From assembly GCF_018446385.1 (NCBI RefSeq), contig NC_056000.1:52236722-52300721 (forward strand): a stretch of DNA of 64,000 nucleotides. Direction: 5' to 3'. A model generated the notes under the pieces. It made no database searches. It was not told the DNA's origin and worked only from the letters and a program-made list of their open reading frames with translations. How positions within the stretch are numbered: position 1 is the stretch's first letter; the number at the start of each line of letters is the position of its first letter. Source of the DNA: Zingiber officinale. Taxonomy: Eukaryota; Streptophyta; Magnoliopsida; Zingiberales; Zingiberaceae. The position numbers were made by a program, and so were the translations under genes. Shown here piece by piece: positions 45,881 to 58,249 of the stretch.

Positions 45881-46097
45881 TGGCAAAGGCGAAATCACTC
45901 GCCCCTAGTACCCTCGTCGTATCCGACCCAAGACCATCATGAGGGAGGTAAATCACAGCATCCTGAGTGAGCATGTGACAGGTGGGGTGAGTTACACAGG
46001 GACCGGGGATTTACGCCTCGACTACCCTGAGTTTCGACCCCGCGACCTCATGTGGTAAGCATCCCACTACATACCAACTCGGATGATCTATGGGGTC
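45881..46097 (-). mobile_element. tRNA-derived SINE with 20-bp target duplication
   Basis: A 217-bp body. On the minus strand a Pol III A-box-like GTTGGTATGTAGTGGG lies near the 5' end, with a B-box-like GGGTCGAAACTC about 30 bp downstream. Flanks CCCATCTTTTATCCCATATG (45861-45880) and CCCATCTTTTGTCCCATATG (46098-46117) differ once, as expected for a target duplication made by LINE-type machinery. It lies about 300 bp upstream of the DUF1218 gene's TATA box. Confidence 0.85.
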
Positions 46098-46398
46098 CCC
46101 ATCTTTTGTCCCATATGAACTATGATTTGGTGATGTTACCAATTCTACATTATAAAATGTACGACTAAAAAATTATAACAATACATATTTTTAATTAAAA
46201 AATAATAAATATTAAAATTATATGTAATGAGAAAAGAAAAAAAATATTAATATAATATAATTTTAGACTTTATGAAAACTAATTATTAAAGAATTATTAT
46301 TCTTAATTAAATAATAAATAGTAAGATTATTTAAATTCGACAAATTTTTAATGGATGGAAGGGGTCATTAGTAAAATATCAGGATTTTGGGGCGCCTG

Positions 46399-46406
46399 TA
46401 TAAAAA
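46399..46406 (+). promoter_or_regulatory. TATA box of the DUF1218 gene
   Basis: TATAAAAA in the context GGCGCCTGTATAAAAATTGCG, 204 bp upstream of the start codon. This fits a 5' UTR of about 170 nt. Confidence 0.7.
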
Positions 46407-46609
46407 TTGCGTCCCCCACTCAAATTGCTACGCAGTCCACTCCCACCGCCTCACACCGAAGTGGAGACGGGGAGAGAGTGCCGAGTGCGGTGTGCCCACT
46501 CCTCGTACTCGCCACCAGCACCACCGCCGTACTCATCCCAGCGTCGCAATCTTCACCCGCCACTGTTTTTGTTCTTTGTCTCTGTCGGAGAGGGACGAGC
46601 TGGTTGGCG

Positions 46610-49600
46610 ATGGAGAAGAAGGCGTTGATCATATGTGCGTCCGCGGGCTTTCTAGGCCTCCTCTCCGCAGCACTCGCCTTTGCTGCAGAAGCCACAAGGA
46701 TTAAGGTTTTCCATCCCAAAACGCTATTTTTTTCGTCCTTCCTTCCCAATTCGCTTTATTCATCGATTTACGGTGCATTGAATTTGTCGCTTTGAGCGAT
46801 TTCTCACGTCCGTCGGGCCTTCTGCTTTCGGTGCTTTCAAATTGACGAACGATCTAGGGCAATATTTCTTGCGTTAGTTTTCCTATTTGAAGGCGCGTCT
46901 TTGTTTATATAACCACTCTATTTTCTTGGAGCTGACTCGTGCAATAAATATATTTTCTAATTCTATCGAATTAGGGTTCAAAGCTTGGAACTTGTCAACA
47001 AAAGCCCTATTCTAGCGTTTTTGTGCTACTGTTCCTGCTATAGATTTATTATTTCCCTCCATTTTTTTCTTGTTTCATGCTATTTTCGAGAACTTGATTT
47101 GGAGGTCGAGTAGATTTACTAATATATTTTTGACCTCCGCAAACTATATTAGGCAAAAATTAAAAGGGAACCTTTAAGTATTTATCAACCTTGGACTATT
47201 CATCCAAGGGGCACCTCACCATCTTTAATATACCCATTATGCCTCTCTTTACCATGATTTGTTGAAAACAGAACCATTTTAATTCAGACTATTACTGATT
47301 TAAAGAAAAATTGTTCTAATCTATTTCTTTAATTATAAGAGAATATTTGCATTTAATTGAGCAGGGTTTCTTAAATTAATTAAAATGAATATTTGCATTC
47401 AAACTGTTCACTTTTGTTAATTTGAAAACAAAAACTCCTTAACCTCACTTGTGAACAATTAACAATTTGGGAAGTGAACATTCATATACATTTTCATTTG
47501 AATTGGAATGTTGTTTGCCTTAAACTCACAAAATGAATGATACGACGAGTAAGATGAGACCCCTGAAGTTGGGTTTGACGTCAAGAAAGTTGGCTGATGT
47601 GGTAGTCAAAGTCAAGAAGGGGTCAACTCTCGGGTTGTATCGGTGCCGTGTTGAAATAAGTCAAATGTCAGTGCCGAGTGTTTTGGCCGATCGAACTAAA
47701 GGGTCGATCGGTCAAGCTAGACACATCGTTCGGCTGGACCAGACTCTATATTCAAGTATAGCGGTCGAGTGCAAGATGAGCCCCCTACATAAAGTCCGAC
47801 CGGACATATTGTTCGAGTAGAAGCCGAATCCCTAATATAAACTCGGTTGGCTCAAAGGTCGGTCGAACCTTAGGGGCTTAGCTCCCCACTTCTCCAAATG
47901 CAAGACTCTCAACTTACAGTCCGACCCTGACATCGGTCGAACTTATGGGGCCCAACTCCCCAATTTTCATGAGCATGACTTCCATTATATAGTCGGTTGA
48001 CCCCTGCACTGGTCGGACATCCAGGGCACAGTTTCACACATGAGCATGGCTCCTAAACTACAATCGGTCGGCCCAGAGCCGATCAGACTCTCTCTAGAAG
48101 ATAGGATGTAAGGGAATATGCCATTATTCTGATATATACATACAACGGAACTTTCTTCCAACCATGGGGAAGTTACTATGCATCCTTCACTACCTGACAT
48201 ATTCTGACACCATACATTCTTTGCCGCCTCATTAATTGCGAAGCTTATGAGGGGCGGTATAAAAAGCGTGATCCTCTCCGTTGGCTAGGTACGCGCAAGA
48301 ATGCATACGCATCCGTATACTCGTGCATTTACACTGTTGTTCTACTGCTCATTGTTTTCTCCATTTTGTTCGACTATTGTTCTGACTTGAGCGTCGGAGT
48401 GCCTGTGGCTCTAATGGGACACGATCTGTGGGAACTTCGCTTGAAACTAAAATGCAGAGATGGAAGAAGCTGGAAGACTCACTACCGTTACCTTGTCACA
48501 AGAAGACTTGAGTTGCTAATAGCTGCCCGAGTGCAGAAGTTAGTGCAGCAACAATAGGCAGTAGCCGAATGTCCTTTACAGAACAACTCTGTTGCGTCAA
48601 TGATGGGCCCTCACACCGAACGAGGGACCCGAGTGGAAGGCCTAATGAGGTTCCATCCAATTCCTCCTTCGGCAAGCTTCGTGCAAGTGCCTGCATAGCC
48701 GAGTAGCTTGCCGACTGTACCGCCCTCCTCAGTTGCGTATTATAGGGCACTATTCTCCACCTCATTTGACAATATGGGACGAGCGGAAAAGCCCCAAATA
48801 TCATCTTCTGGAGACGCGGCCACTCGGGGCCTTTGAAAGAAGAAAGCGCCGATGGCCAATATTTTCCTCGAGCGGAGAAGTGTGTCATTCTTTCAAGAAA
48901 TTTTAGAAGACAGACTGCCAAGTCACTTCTGCGCTTTGACGATCGGAGAATATGGAGGAGCGATCGAACCAAAAGATCATCTACTTAAATTTGAAAACAC
49001 CCTCCTTCATCAATACATGGATGACGTTAAGTGTTGAGTGTTCTTTACCGCTCTTTCTAGCTTGGCACAAAGATGGTTCAGCCGGCTTCGGGCCGAGTCC
49101 ATTTGCTGCTTCAAAGATTTTCGCAAAGCCTTCCTACACCACTTTGCTGGTAGCAGGAGGTATCAAAAGATAGCTTGAGTCTGTTCATGCTCAAGCAAGG
49201 AGCCAAAGAATCCCTGTGAGCATACATTAGGCAATTCAACCAAGTGACGTTAGATGTTCCATTCGCCACTTCCTAAATATTAATAAGCGTCTTCTCCGAA
49301 GGTCTTTTAGAAGGGGATTTTTTTCTAGCCCTCGTCAGAAAGCCCCCAAAGGACTTCAACGACCTGCTGGGGAAATCAGTCAAATACATTAGTGTAGAGG
49401 AAGACCAGGTCGCCTGGAAGGAGGTGACTGTCTCTGATGGGTCAAGTCGGTTAGAAACTACTACCACCTCTGGAACATCCCAGAAACTCCCACCCGAATT
49501 TTTTGCAAAAAAGGGTTGTGCGGGAAGCTGATCAGTCACTGTCTGAAAGGTACAGACATTTCTGTGACTACCATCAATCTCCTCATCATGCTATCCGTGA

Positions 49601-52600
49601 ATGTCATCAGTATGTGAACAACCGAATTAAGAGAAGCAAATAAAGGATCAACTTCTCCCTCCGCTCGAGGATCTCCTTCAAGAAGTAGGAAGAGTCGGGC
49701 AAACACTCAAAGCAAATAACCGATCGACAAATTCGAGGATCAAAACATTCGAGCGACATCTTCACGTGAAGTTCGACCGGCATCCCCAAACAAATGCCGA
49801 TCAACAGTAATCAAAATGGACAACATCCAACTGGCAAGTCAAATCCGATCAACAGCTCCGAAACAACTCCAGTTGCAGGAATGCTCCGATCGACAATTCA
49901 ACCATACCAAACGACTCATCTGTCCCTATTTAACAACTTGAGATTATCCGCTCAAGCCAACCTGACACGTAAGTCTAAAATTTGAATTTTATATTTTAAA
50001 ATTCAAAATATATCTCTATCTTTAACACAACAAAAAGTCCAGGGTATTCAGGTTATATACATCGTGCCTCCTCAGTTCTCCAAGACATTCGAATTATACT
50101 CCGTACCTCCAAAACTCCAAGGCATTCGGGTCATATATCGTGCCTCCCGAACTCCAAGGTATTCGAGTCATACACCGTGCCTCCAAAACTCCTAGGCATT
50201 TAGGTCATATACCGTGCCTCCTAACTCCAAGGCATTCAGGTCATATACCATGCCTCCAGCTCTCTAAGGCATTCGGGTCATACATCGTGCCTCTAACTCT
50301 CTAAGACATTTAGGTCACACACCGTGTCTCCAGAATTCCAAGGCATTTGGGTTATACACTGTACCTCCAAAACTCCAAGGCATTCGGGTCATACACAGTT
50401 TGGGTCATACACCGTGCCTCTAGCTCTCCATGGCATTCGGGTCATACACCGTGCCTCTAACTCTCTAAGGCATTCTGACTACACACCATGCCTCTAGAAC
50501 TCCAAGGCATTCGGGTCATACACCATGCCTCCCGAACTCCAAGGCATTCGGGTCATATACTGTGCCTCTAGAACTCCAAGGCATTTGGGTCATAGCCTAC
50601 AACACTAAATCCCAGACTCTTGTGTCGTTGGACCAAGTTATAAGCGAGCCTGCCTCACGCTTATGTCCTAGACTCTCGTGCCGTTCGATTGAGTTATAAG
50701 CGAGCATGTTCTTGCGCCTAAGTTCCATACTCTTGTGTCGCTCAGCCGATTTATAAGTGAGCATGCTCTCGCGCCTAAGTTCCATACTCTTGTGTCGCTC
50801 AGACGATTTATAAGCGAGCATGCTCTCGCGCCTATGTTCCAGACTCTCATGTCGCTTGGTCGAGTTATAAGCGAGCATGTTCTCGCGCGCAAGTTCCAGA
50901 CTCTCGTGTTGTTCGACCGAGTTATAAGCGAGCATGCTCTCATGCCTATGTTCCAGATTCTCGTGTCGCTCGACCGAGTTATAAGCGATTATGCTCTCGC
51001 GCCCAAGTTCCAGACTCTCGTGCCGCTTGGCTAAGTTATAAACGAGCATCGTCTTGCGCCCAAGTTCCAGACTCTCATGCTGCTCGGTCGAGTTATAAGC
51101 GAGCCTGCTCTCGCGCCCAAGTTCCAGACTCTTGTGCCACTCAATTGAGTTATAAGCGAGCATGCTCTCGTGCCTATCTCCCAGACTCTCGAGCCGTCTG
51201 GCCGAATTGTAAGTGAGCATGCTCTAGCGCCTACATCCCAAACTCTTGTGTCATCCGGCCAAGTTATAAGCGAGCATGCCCTCGCACCTATGTTCCAGAC
51301 TCTCGTGTCGTCCGACCGAGTTATAAGTGAGCATGCTTTCGCACCCAAGTTCCAGACTCTCGTGCCGCTTGGTCAAGTTATAAGGGAGCATGCCCTCACG
51401 CCTATGTCCCAGACTTTTGTGTTATCCAGTCGAGTTATAAGCGAGCATGCTCTTGCGTCCAAGTTCCAGATTCTCATGCCGCTCGACCGAGTTATAAGTG
51501 AGCATGCTCTCGTGCTTATGTTCGTGCCGCTCGACTGAGTTATAAGCGAGCATGCTCTCACGCCGAAGTTCCAGACTCTTGTGCCACTCGGTCGAGTTAT
51601 AAGCGAGCATGCCCTCGTGCCTATGTCCCAAACTCTGGTGTCACTCGGTCGAGTTATAAGCGAGCATGCTCTCGCGCCCAAGTCCCGACCGAGTTATAGG
51701 CGAGCCTGCCCTCGCGCCTGTGTTCCAAACTTTTGTGCCGACCGGTCAAGTTACAAGCGGGCTTGCTCTCGTGCCTATCCTCAACTCTTACCACAACTGC
51801 AAACTATTCAAATGGGCAATGCTCCCATCATAAAACTCGAACGATAAAAATAGGACCGAGCGTTTGAGCCAATAACATAAAGAACACAAGTGTCTAGTCA
51901 ATCGAGCTTGCGACCTCCTTTGACTAGACTTGAAGGAGAGGCTAGTGATACAACAAGTAAGGTGAGACCCCCAAAGTTGGGTTTGACGTTAAGAAAGTTA
52001 CATGATGTGGCAGTTAAAGTTAAGAAGGCTTGGGTTGTATCGGTGTCGTGCCGAAATAACTGTCATCGCCGAGTGTTCTGCCTGTCGGCTAGACACATCG
52101 TTCGGCTGGACCGGCCTCTATATTCAAGTATAGCGGCCGAGTGCAAGATGCACCCTCGACATAAAGTTTGACCAGACATATTGTCTGAGCATATGTCGAA
52201 TCCCCAACATAAACTCGGTCGGCTCAAGGGCTGGTCGGACCTTACTGGCTCAGCTTCCCACTTCTCCAAATGCAAGACTCTCAACTTGCATCCGTCTGGT
52301 GCCAGTTGGACTTAAGGGTTAGCTCTCGACTTCTCATGAGCATGACTCTCATCATATTGCCAGTGGGCTTAGCGCCGGTCGGACTTTCAGAGCACAATTC
52401 CCCACACGAGCATGCCTCCTAAACTACAGTTGGTCGGCCCAGAGTCGGTCGGACTCTCTCAAGGAGACAACATTGTCAGAGAATCATGACAAGCTGCCAA
52501 AGAATATGTCATTATTTTGACATATACATACAACAGAACATTTTTCCAACCATGGGGAAGTTACTGTGCATCCTTCATTACTAGACATATTCTGACACTA

Positions 52601-55600
52601 GACATTCTCTGTCGCTATATTGATTGCGGAGATTATGAGGGACGGTTTAAAAAGCGTGGTCCTCTCCGTTGGCTAGGTACGCGCAAGAATGCATACGCAT
52701 TTGTATACTCGTACATTTACATTGTTGTTCTACTGCTCATCATTTTCTCCATTTCGCTCGACTATTGTTCAGATTTGAACGTCGAGGTGCTTACGCCAGG
52801 GACCCTTCCCTAATTCTTGCTCAAACGTTCCCATTGCTCCGTATGTGGTGTGCGCAGGTTCGCAGCTCTTAGCTCCAGGATCGCTTAGCGTCATCTTCTT
52901 CCAGCTCAGAGTCTTCTCTCAGTCAACATACAAGCCATCTCGACACCCCCCTAGCCAGCGCGCCGTCTCTCCCGCTTTCAGACATGATCAATGAACATTT
53001 TCAATAAAACTGCTCATTTTTTCAAAGACACCATAAAGAGACGTATAATAGACATTTGGTAATACCCAAAATAGGGACACCCTTTGTATCAGTTTGAAAA
53101 ATAAAAAACACCCTTTAGATTTTTGCCCATATTTGCTTGTTACTTAAGGATCTCTATTTGCTCCAAATAGAGAAGGAAAGAAAAACAGGTAAGGGAGAGA
53201 AGGATTTAATGCCCGAACAGAGAGAGATTGGCACAGGGTGAGACCTCTAAATGCCCCTCTGGATTATTATTAATTTACTTTATTTTAAAAATTATTATTT
53301 TATAGACATCTAGAATGATGTCTATAAAATTAGCATATTCCTAAGAGAATCAAAGAATTGATGCCCTCCTCTTGTAGGCATAATGATCTATCATCAAGAA
53401 CTAACAAAATCCACTCTTGTTCTAATAATGGCGATGATATTGATGCAACCCTAGTAGGATTTTGTGGTATAGTGGTATTTCTCTCTTTGAGGATCATGAA
53501 AAAGCAAGAGATCTTTCACTTTGCAGATAGCATAATATTCACATCAAAACTCTAAAATATAAGTACTATTGGTCATATCTTTTTGGATAATTATAGTCTT
53601 AGGCACGTGACATTTACCTTTAGTCTGTGTCTAATACATATTATTGAAATGGAGTGATTGAAATGTGAATGAAAGGGATTAGAGAGAATGATAAATGAAA
53701 TGCTAAATTCTATTCCTATGTTTGGTTGGACTATAGAACGAAATGAAAAAAATAATATTAACAACTTGGAACTATGTTTGTTGTTCTCTCTCAGTGTTGC
53801 ATTCTTCTCTCCCTTCTCCCTCCTCACTACACAACTTGCACATTACCAACATCGCTATCTATGTCATCGCCTTTGAAACCACTGAAGAGGAAGGGCACAT
53901 TGCCATCTTTGTCACTACTTCCATATCTATATCTCGATATCACCATCTTTGTCACTATTTCCGCATTGTCGTTGCCACTATCTTCGTTGCCCACATCATT
54001 GACATTGCCATCTTCTACGACAACTTCGATGCCACTAACTTCTCCAACTACAGTGGAGATGACTACCCTAGTAGTTATGCCCGTTGGTATGCCTAGGAGA
54101 TTCATCTCTTAGCTCGACCTACTTCCATTGCTAAGGGTATCACATAAGAGGAAGGCCATCATTTTCCCCGTTGTGGTAGCAACGATGTTGAGAGAGAGAG
54201 CAATGATGAAGTGAAGCTGTTTTGTGGCGTTCAATGGTGATCATGGAGGAAGTATGTAGGAAGGGGGTGGGCGATTTCCCATGGTGGCGATGGGGAAGTA
54301 CACTGGGAGGAGTGAGTTGGGTTGGAATGACTGAATCTAAGTTGCAGGGTCTAGAATGTTAATTCCGGTTATTGGGGAATTATTGATTTCATTATGGCTT
54401 AAGAAATATGAACCAAACAACAAAATTAGTTGGATCTGAAATGAACAATTCCATTCCATCGGTGACTCCTAGTGTACCAAATGCAACATTAATGATTCAT
54501 GAGAAGATCTCTGAGTTCCACTATCACAAGCACTATTCCCCACTTAACTCTTTGAACCTACTATGTCTGTCTACAAAGCACATGTCATTGGTTGTTTGCT
54601 ATCTTGTTGCATTTAACATCAATGTGTTTGTAAAGATGGTGATCTAGAACATCTTAGAATAAGCTTGAACCAATCAAGCAATTAACCAAAGCCATCCATT
54701 GTATGCAAATATTACTATTTTTACCTACAAAGCATCAAAAAACTAAAAATGCTACTCAAGACTCTTATTTATCATTTCAATTTTCCTTTCAATCTTTGGT
54801 TGTAATGCTGAAGAGAATTTGAGTTTCATAAACCATCCTAAAGTTCTCATAAAGTGGTTAACAAGCCTCAAATCTTTGTCAAAGACAATGGCCGAGGATA
54901 AAGCCATGCAAGCCAATCACCTGTCTAACAAAGTCACTATGTGTTATGCATCTGTCATATTAGAACTACAAGACTACATTTTCTGCATTCTGGCATGCTA
55001 ATATAAATAAGAAAATTCTAATGATTCAGTAGCTGTTTTGCAATTGTTTTAAAATTTTGTTTTACCATTAATAGCTGGACAATCAATAACATTGAAAATT
55101 TTCAAAATAGAGAAATTATTTAAAAAGGCGCATGAGGACTTCAGGGTATCTCAAGGATCAAAATGTCCCTAATCATTATCAAGTTGCATCAAGAATAATT
55201 CAAAGAGGCCATTGTATCTAGTTTGAGTAGTTTAGGTAGGGTTAGTTATGAAAATGCTTTAATCTTTATCACTCTTCAAAGCCTTATTCTTGACATCTAA
55301 ATGCCTACTATATACTTCCTTTTCATAGGATAAACCTGTAGAACTGATACCCATAGCCTAAGAAGTTCAAAATTTGAATATGATATATCTTGTATCAAGT
55401 TTTAGGGCATCATGATGACTGAACTAAATCCATGATCACATGATCCATAGAAACTAGTAGTTACATAATCCCTGCTCTTTGATTTGTTCTGTTCCATTCT
55501 CATCTACAACAACTAGAATTCAATCCCATGCGTATGTTAATGTTGAGACTAGGAACCATTGCCTCTCTAATCCTTTTGATGATGCAATGAATTTATCTTT

Positions 55601-58249
55601 CCATTCTTACGTTTTCAAGAGAGCCTTTTATGCTTATCTGAGTTATCTTCATCTTCAAGAAGTTCCTTGTCATCTTCATCTTCAAGAAATTCCTTTCAAT
55701 TCCAAGCCTTTGAGAGCCTATCATTGAATTCTAGGAGCAACCCATCAGAATGAGCAATTTAGACACTGTGTTTTTTTTATTCACTTTGCATAATTGTATT
55801 TTGTTAAAAAAAAAAATTCCCTGCATGCATTCGTTTGTATGCCATGACCAGGCTCTTTTCTAAGAAAGGTTAGAGAAGAGTAAGAGGTGAACTACAACTA
55901 CCTACTAAGGTAGGAGGGATCCTAATGAAATAGAGTGAGTCGAAGGTAAAAGACTAAAGAAAAACACTTATTGTGCGTCAGTTTATATTTTTGAGTATTC
56001 AGTGACAAATTTGTTGGGTAAGAAGAAGACTGTTTATGTAAATAAATTAATATTTTGCAAGAGAGACAATTGTGTGAATGAGAATCTATCATTTGATTGC
56101 TTGTTGTATGATCTTGGGGAAACACCTCATTCAACTAGATTGTGATAAAAAAAATATTGTGAGAGAATTTTAGTGTTACAAACTAACAAGTTGGGAAATT
56201 AGAAAATTAATAAAATTTGCATGAAATCCAAGGTAAGCTGTTCTGTATAGGAGTATGGAGGATTGACTAAATTTAGGAGCCTCTCAATGTCCTCATTTCC
56301 ATTGCAATTTGTTATATTTTGAATTGAATATTCTATTGTTCATATGAATTTGGATTTGCATGTTGTGCTTGTTGCATGGTTTAATTGTGTTTAAGGTTAA
56401 GCTATACATTACTCATATTTACACTGTAACTTATAATTTGCCATTCAGTATATAAATATTATTACTGTATTATTTGCATAGAGATGTTCCATGGAGGTAT
56501 ATTTGTAAGTTGTCTTTCAATCATCTTGGGGATTGCAAATTGCATTTGTATTCTAACATTTCGTTATGTTCTTATTATTGAGATATGACTTGTATTTGCT
56601 TCTAATAGATCCTAGACAGCTAGACCTATACTTTTTCAACTGACACAAATTGCTTCATGCTAATCAACCTTCAAAATTTGGATTCTCGCAATAACCTGAG
56701 ATGAAATTCATTTATAGAGAAGTTGTTTTGACCTGCAAACTCCTCTATCCCCTTTAGCACGTCGTTCTTTTGCTTTCCAAAATCTCCACAATACTAGTTT
56801 CAGTTGTTGGCACTAATATTGAGTGCTTAGGATACCCACAAAATGGTCGAGATGCTGACACTGCTCACAATACAATGTGCGAAGGCCTCCATGATGACTA
56901 TTATCCCAAAATCAGCCAACCCATTTAATATTACAATGATTTTAGTGCCTTTTGCATTCATTCTTCCAAGACAGTTACTCAATGTATTTGACATCCAGTC
57001 AACCGGATTGTTCAATTGCCCAAATCTTAGATCCAAATGGAACATAAACATGACATGAGTATTCACATGACATAAGAGAGCAACACAAAACAAGGAAGAA
57101 GAACATGAGACAAACAACGATATCTACCATGCATGAACCATCAGGAGTCTTAGTTGTTGTCAATGGAAAACATACTTTCTAAAGGGCAAGCTTGCAGTTG
57201 GAAAGTAAAGCTACATTAAATGTAGGATGATCACTTGTCAATTATAATATTTCTTTTCTTTATACTTTGCCTTGCAGGTTTCTGATGTGCAAACAATACT
57301 AGGTACGTGTGTGTACCCAAGAAGGAGCCCAGCAGTAGCTCTAGGATTACTATCAGCAGTGGCTCTTGTGATTGCTCAGGTCATCATAAATTCTGTAGCT
57401 TGTCATATGTGCTGCAATCATCCTAATCCATCAGACACCAACTGGAGAAAAGGGTTGATCTCCTTTATTGCTTCTTGGTAACTTGTTTACATTTGACTTG
57501 CTTCTCCAGTAGACAACAATTATCCACATTATTCTGCACTAACATCAACTTGGGATGATTTCATAGAAAACATAAAGCTGCTTCTTTGGGTTAAACCTTT
57601 GTTAGGGCAAAAAATATACACTATTTGCAGAATACTAGAATTGAAAGAAATCTTACTATGGTCATGCTTGTATTAATAAATGAAATAGTTTTACAAAAAA
57701 AAATAATTAAGGGAAATAACAATATGTAATTGTTGGTTCAAACTTGGGTTAATTTCATCCATCTTTCACTAGTTCTGCTTTAATTTTAGTAACTTCTCTT
57801 GAAAGTAAGTACTTCCTGTTCTCTTTGTGGTGAATTATATATATATATATATATATATATATTCTTCTTATGTTTGGTGTTTTTCTTAAACTCATCTTAT
57901 ATCTGGAATATATTGATTAAATTCGTGCAGGGGTAGCTTGGTAGCAGCGCTTGTTTTTCTATTGAGTGGTGCTGCCCTGAACGACCGGTGGGGACAAGAA
58001 AAGATGTATTTTGGTGAATTGTGCTACATTGTGAAGTTTGGAGTATTTTCCGGAGGCGCTCTCTTGTCTCTTGTAAGTGTTTCCCTCGCGATTGTTTATT
58101 ACATCTCATCCCTATCAATTAAGAACGTGCAGAGTTCGGATCAACAACAAAGTCAAGTCATTCCATTTGGTGATGATCCTCATACTCCTCCAGCATTTCT
58201 GCACGAGGGTACTCTTAAGTTACAACCTGTAGAGATGAAGCATGTTTGA
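46610..58249 (+). CDS. DUF1218 / MODIFYING WALL LIGNIN-like membrane protein, three exons
   Basis: Coding exons 46610-46705, 57278-57477 and 57931-58249 (GT-AG junctions, phases 0 and 2) give 204 aa. It has four hydrophobic segments (about 5-27, 50-73, 91-113, 132-158). Family wording is clear: GFLGLLSAALAFAAEATR near the N-terminus, then CVYPRRSPAVALGLLSA, AQVIINSVA, FLLSGAALNDRW, and conserved cysteines (43, 74, 77, 78, 130). The tail is hydrophilic and Gln/Pro-rich. DUF1218 proteins are plant endomembrane proteins; the Arabidopsis members MWL1/MWL2 affect lignin in cell walls (family knowledge), but the biochemical role is unknown. Intron 1 is about 10.6 kb and contains retrotransposon M; intron 2 is 453 bp with an (AT)n run. 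Exon sequences are intact, so the gene is probably functional if the intron is spliced. Confidence 0.88.
47538..48400 (+). repeat. 5' LTR of element M, truncated at its 3' end
   Basis: It starts TGATACGACGAGTAAG and contains GGTATAAAAAGCGTG (TATA near 48259). It matches 51946-52810, but the last 180-190 bp seen in the other LTR are replaced after GAGCGTCGGAGTGCC. No primer binding site is recognisable. Confidence 0.8.
48459..49620 (+). pseudogene. Degraded Tat-lineage gag
   Basis: Translation in shifting frames gives a capsid region of the Retrotrans_gag type: DHLLKFENTLLHQYMDDVK near 48980, SSLAQRWFSRL near 49060, FRKAFLHHFAGSRRYQK near 49120. A nucleocapsid-like RHFCDYHQSPHHAIREC follows near 49560. 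At least four frame breaks or stops are seen. The start is around the ATG at 48459. Confidence 0.8.
49621..49989 (+). other. Element M interior, non-coding
   Basis: After the gag, scattered GATCGACAA/ACCGGCATC words and no pol homology. It leads into the minisatellites. Confidence 0.4.
50030..50600. repeat. Minisatellite 1 in element M, unit about 41-44 bp
   Basis: About thirteen copies of a unit with CAAGGCATTCGGGTCATA and CACCGTGCCTCC plus AACTC or AGCTCT. Confidence 0.9.
50601..51785. repeat. Minisatellite 2 in element M, unit about 57-60 bp
   Basis: About twenty copies of a unit with CGACCGAGTTATAAGCGAGC, ATGCTCTCGCGCC and AAGTTCCAGACTCTCGTG. Long open frames on both strands (for example 50597-51220 minus) read this unit and are not genes. 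Confidence 0.9.
51946..52990 (+). repeat. 3' LTR of element M (1045 bp)
   Basis: It starts TGATACAACAAGTAAGG after a polypurine tract and ends GACATGATCA before ATGAA. It contains GGTTTAAAAAGCGTGG at the position of the 5' LTR's TATAAAAA, so its own TATA box is mutated. Confidence 0.85.
57838..57862. repeat. (AT)n microsatellite in intron 2
   Basis: About 12 AT dinucleotides between exons 2 and 3 of the DUF1218 gene. Confidence 0.85.

Larger units (their letters stand above)
47538..52990 (+). mobile_element. Element M: gag-only Tat-like gypsy retrotransposon, duplication ATGAA
   Basis: 5' LTR (47538 to about 48400, 3' end lost), degraded gag, two minisatellite blocks, polypurine tract (GAAGGAGAGGCTAG before 51946) and 3' LTR (51946-52990). 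ATGAA flanks both ends (47533-47537, 52991-52995). No protease, integrase or RT is present, so it is a large retrotransposon derivative that depends on other elements. It lies in the intron in the same orientation as the gene. Confidence 0.85.
46706..57277 (+). other. Giant intron 1 of the DUF1218 gene (10,572 bp)
   Basis: It begins GTTTTCC after exon 1 and ends CTTGCAG before exon 2. Its bulk is the retroelement at 47538-52990. The remaining flanks (46706-47532 and 52996-57277) are AT-rich without recognised genes. Open frames at 53743-54112 read a TCT/CAT-rich repeat, and 53640-54480 may be an old MITE, since CCAAACA/TGTTTGG words occur at both sides. Confidence 0.8.

Noticed and set aside
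46355-46795. 146-aa ORF overlapping exon 1 of the DUF1218 gene
   Set aside because: It extends upstream past the TATA box and runs into intron 1; only the part from 46610 to 46705 is coding.
50597-51847. Long open frames on both strands in the minisatellite of element M
   Set aside because: They follow the 57-60 bp unit, read as near-identical peptide repeats in several frames and lack any domain; they are by-products of a repeat without stops.
53743-54112. Overlapping ORFs in intron 1 (plus and minus)
   Set aside because: They read a TCT/CAT-rich low-complexity stretch in several frames and have no domain.
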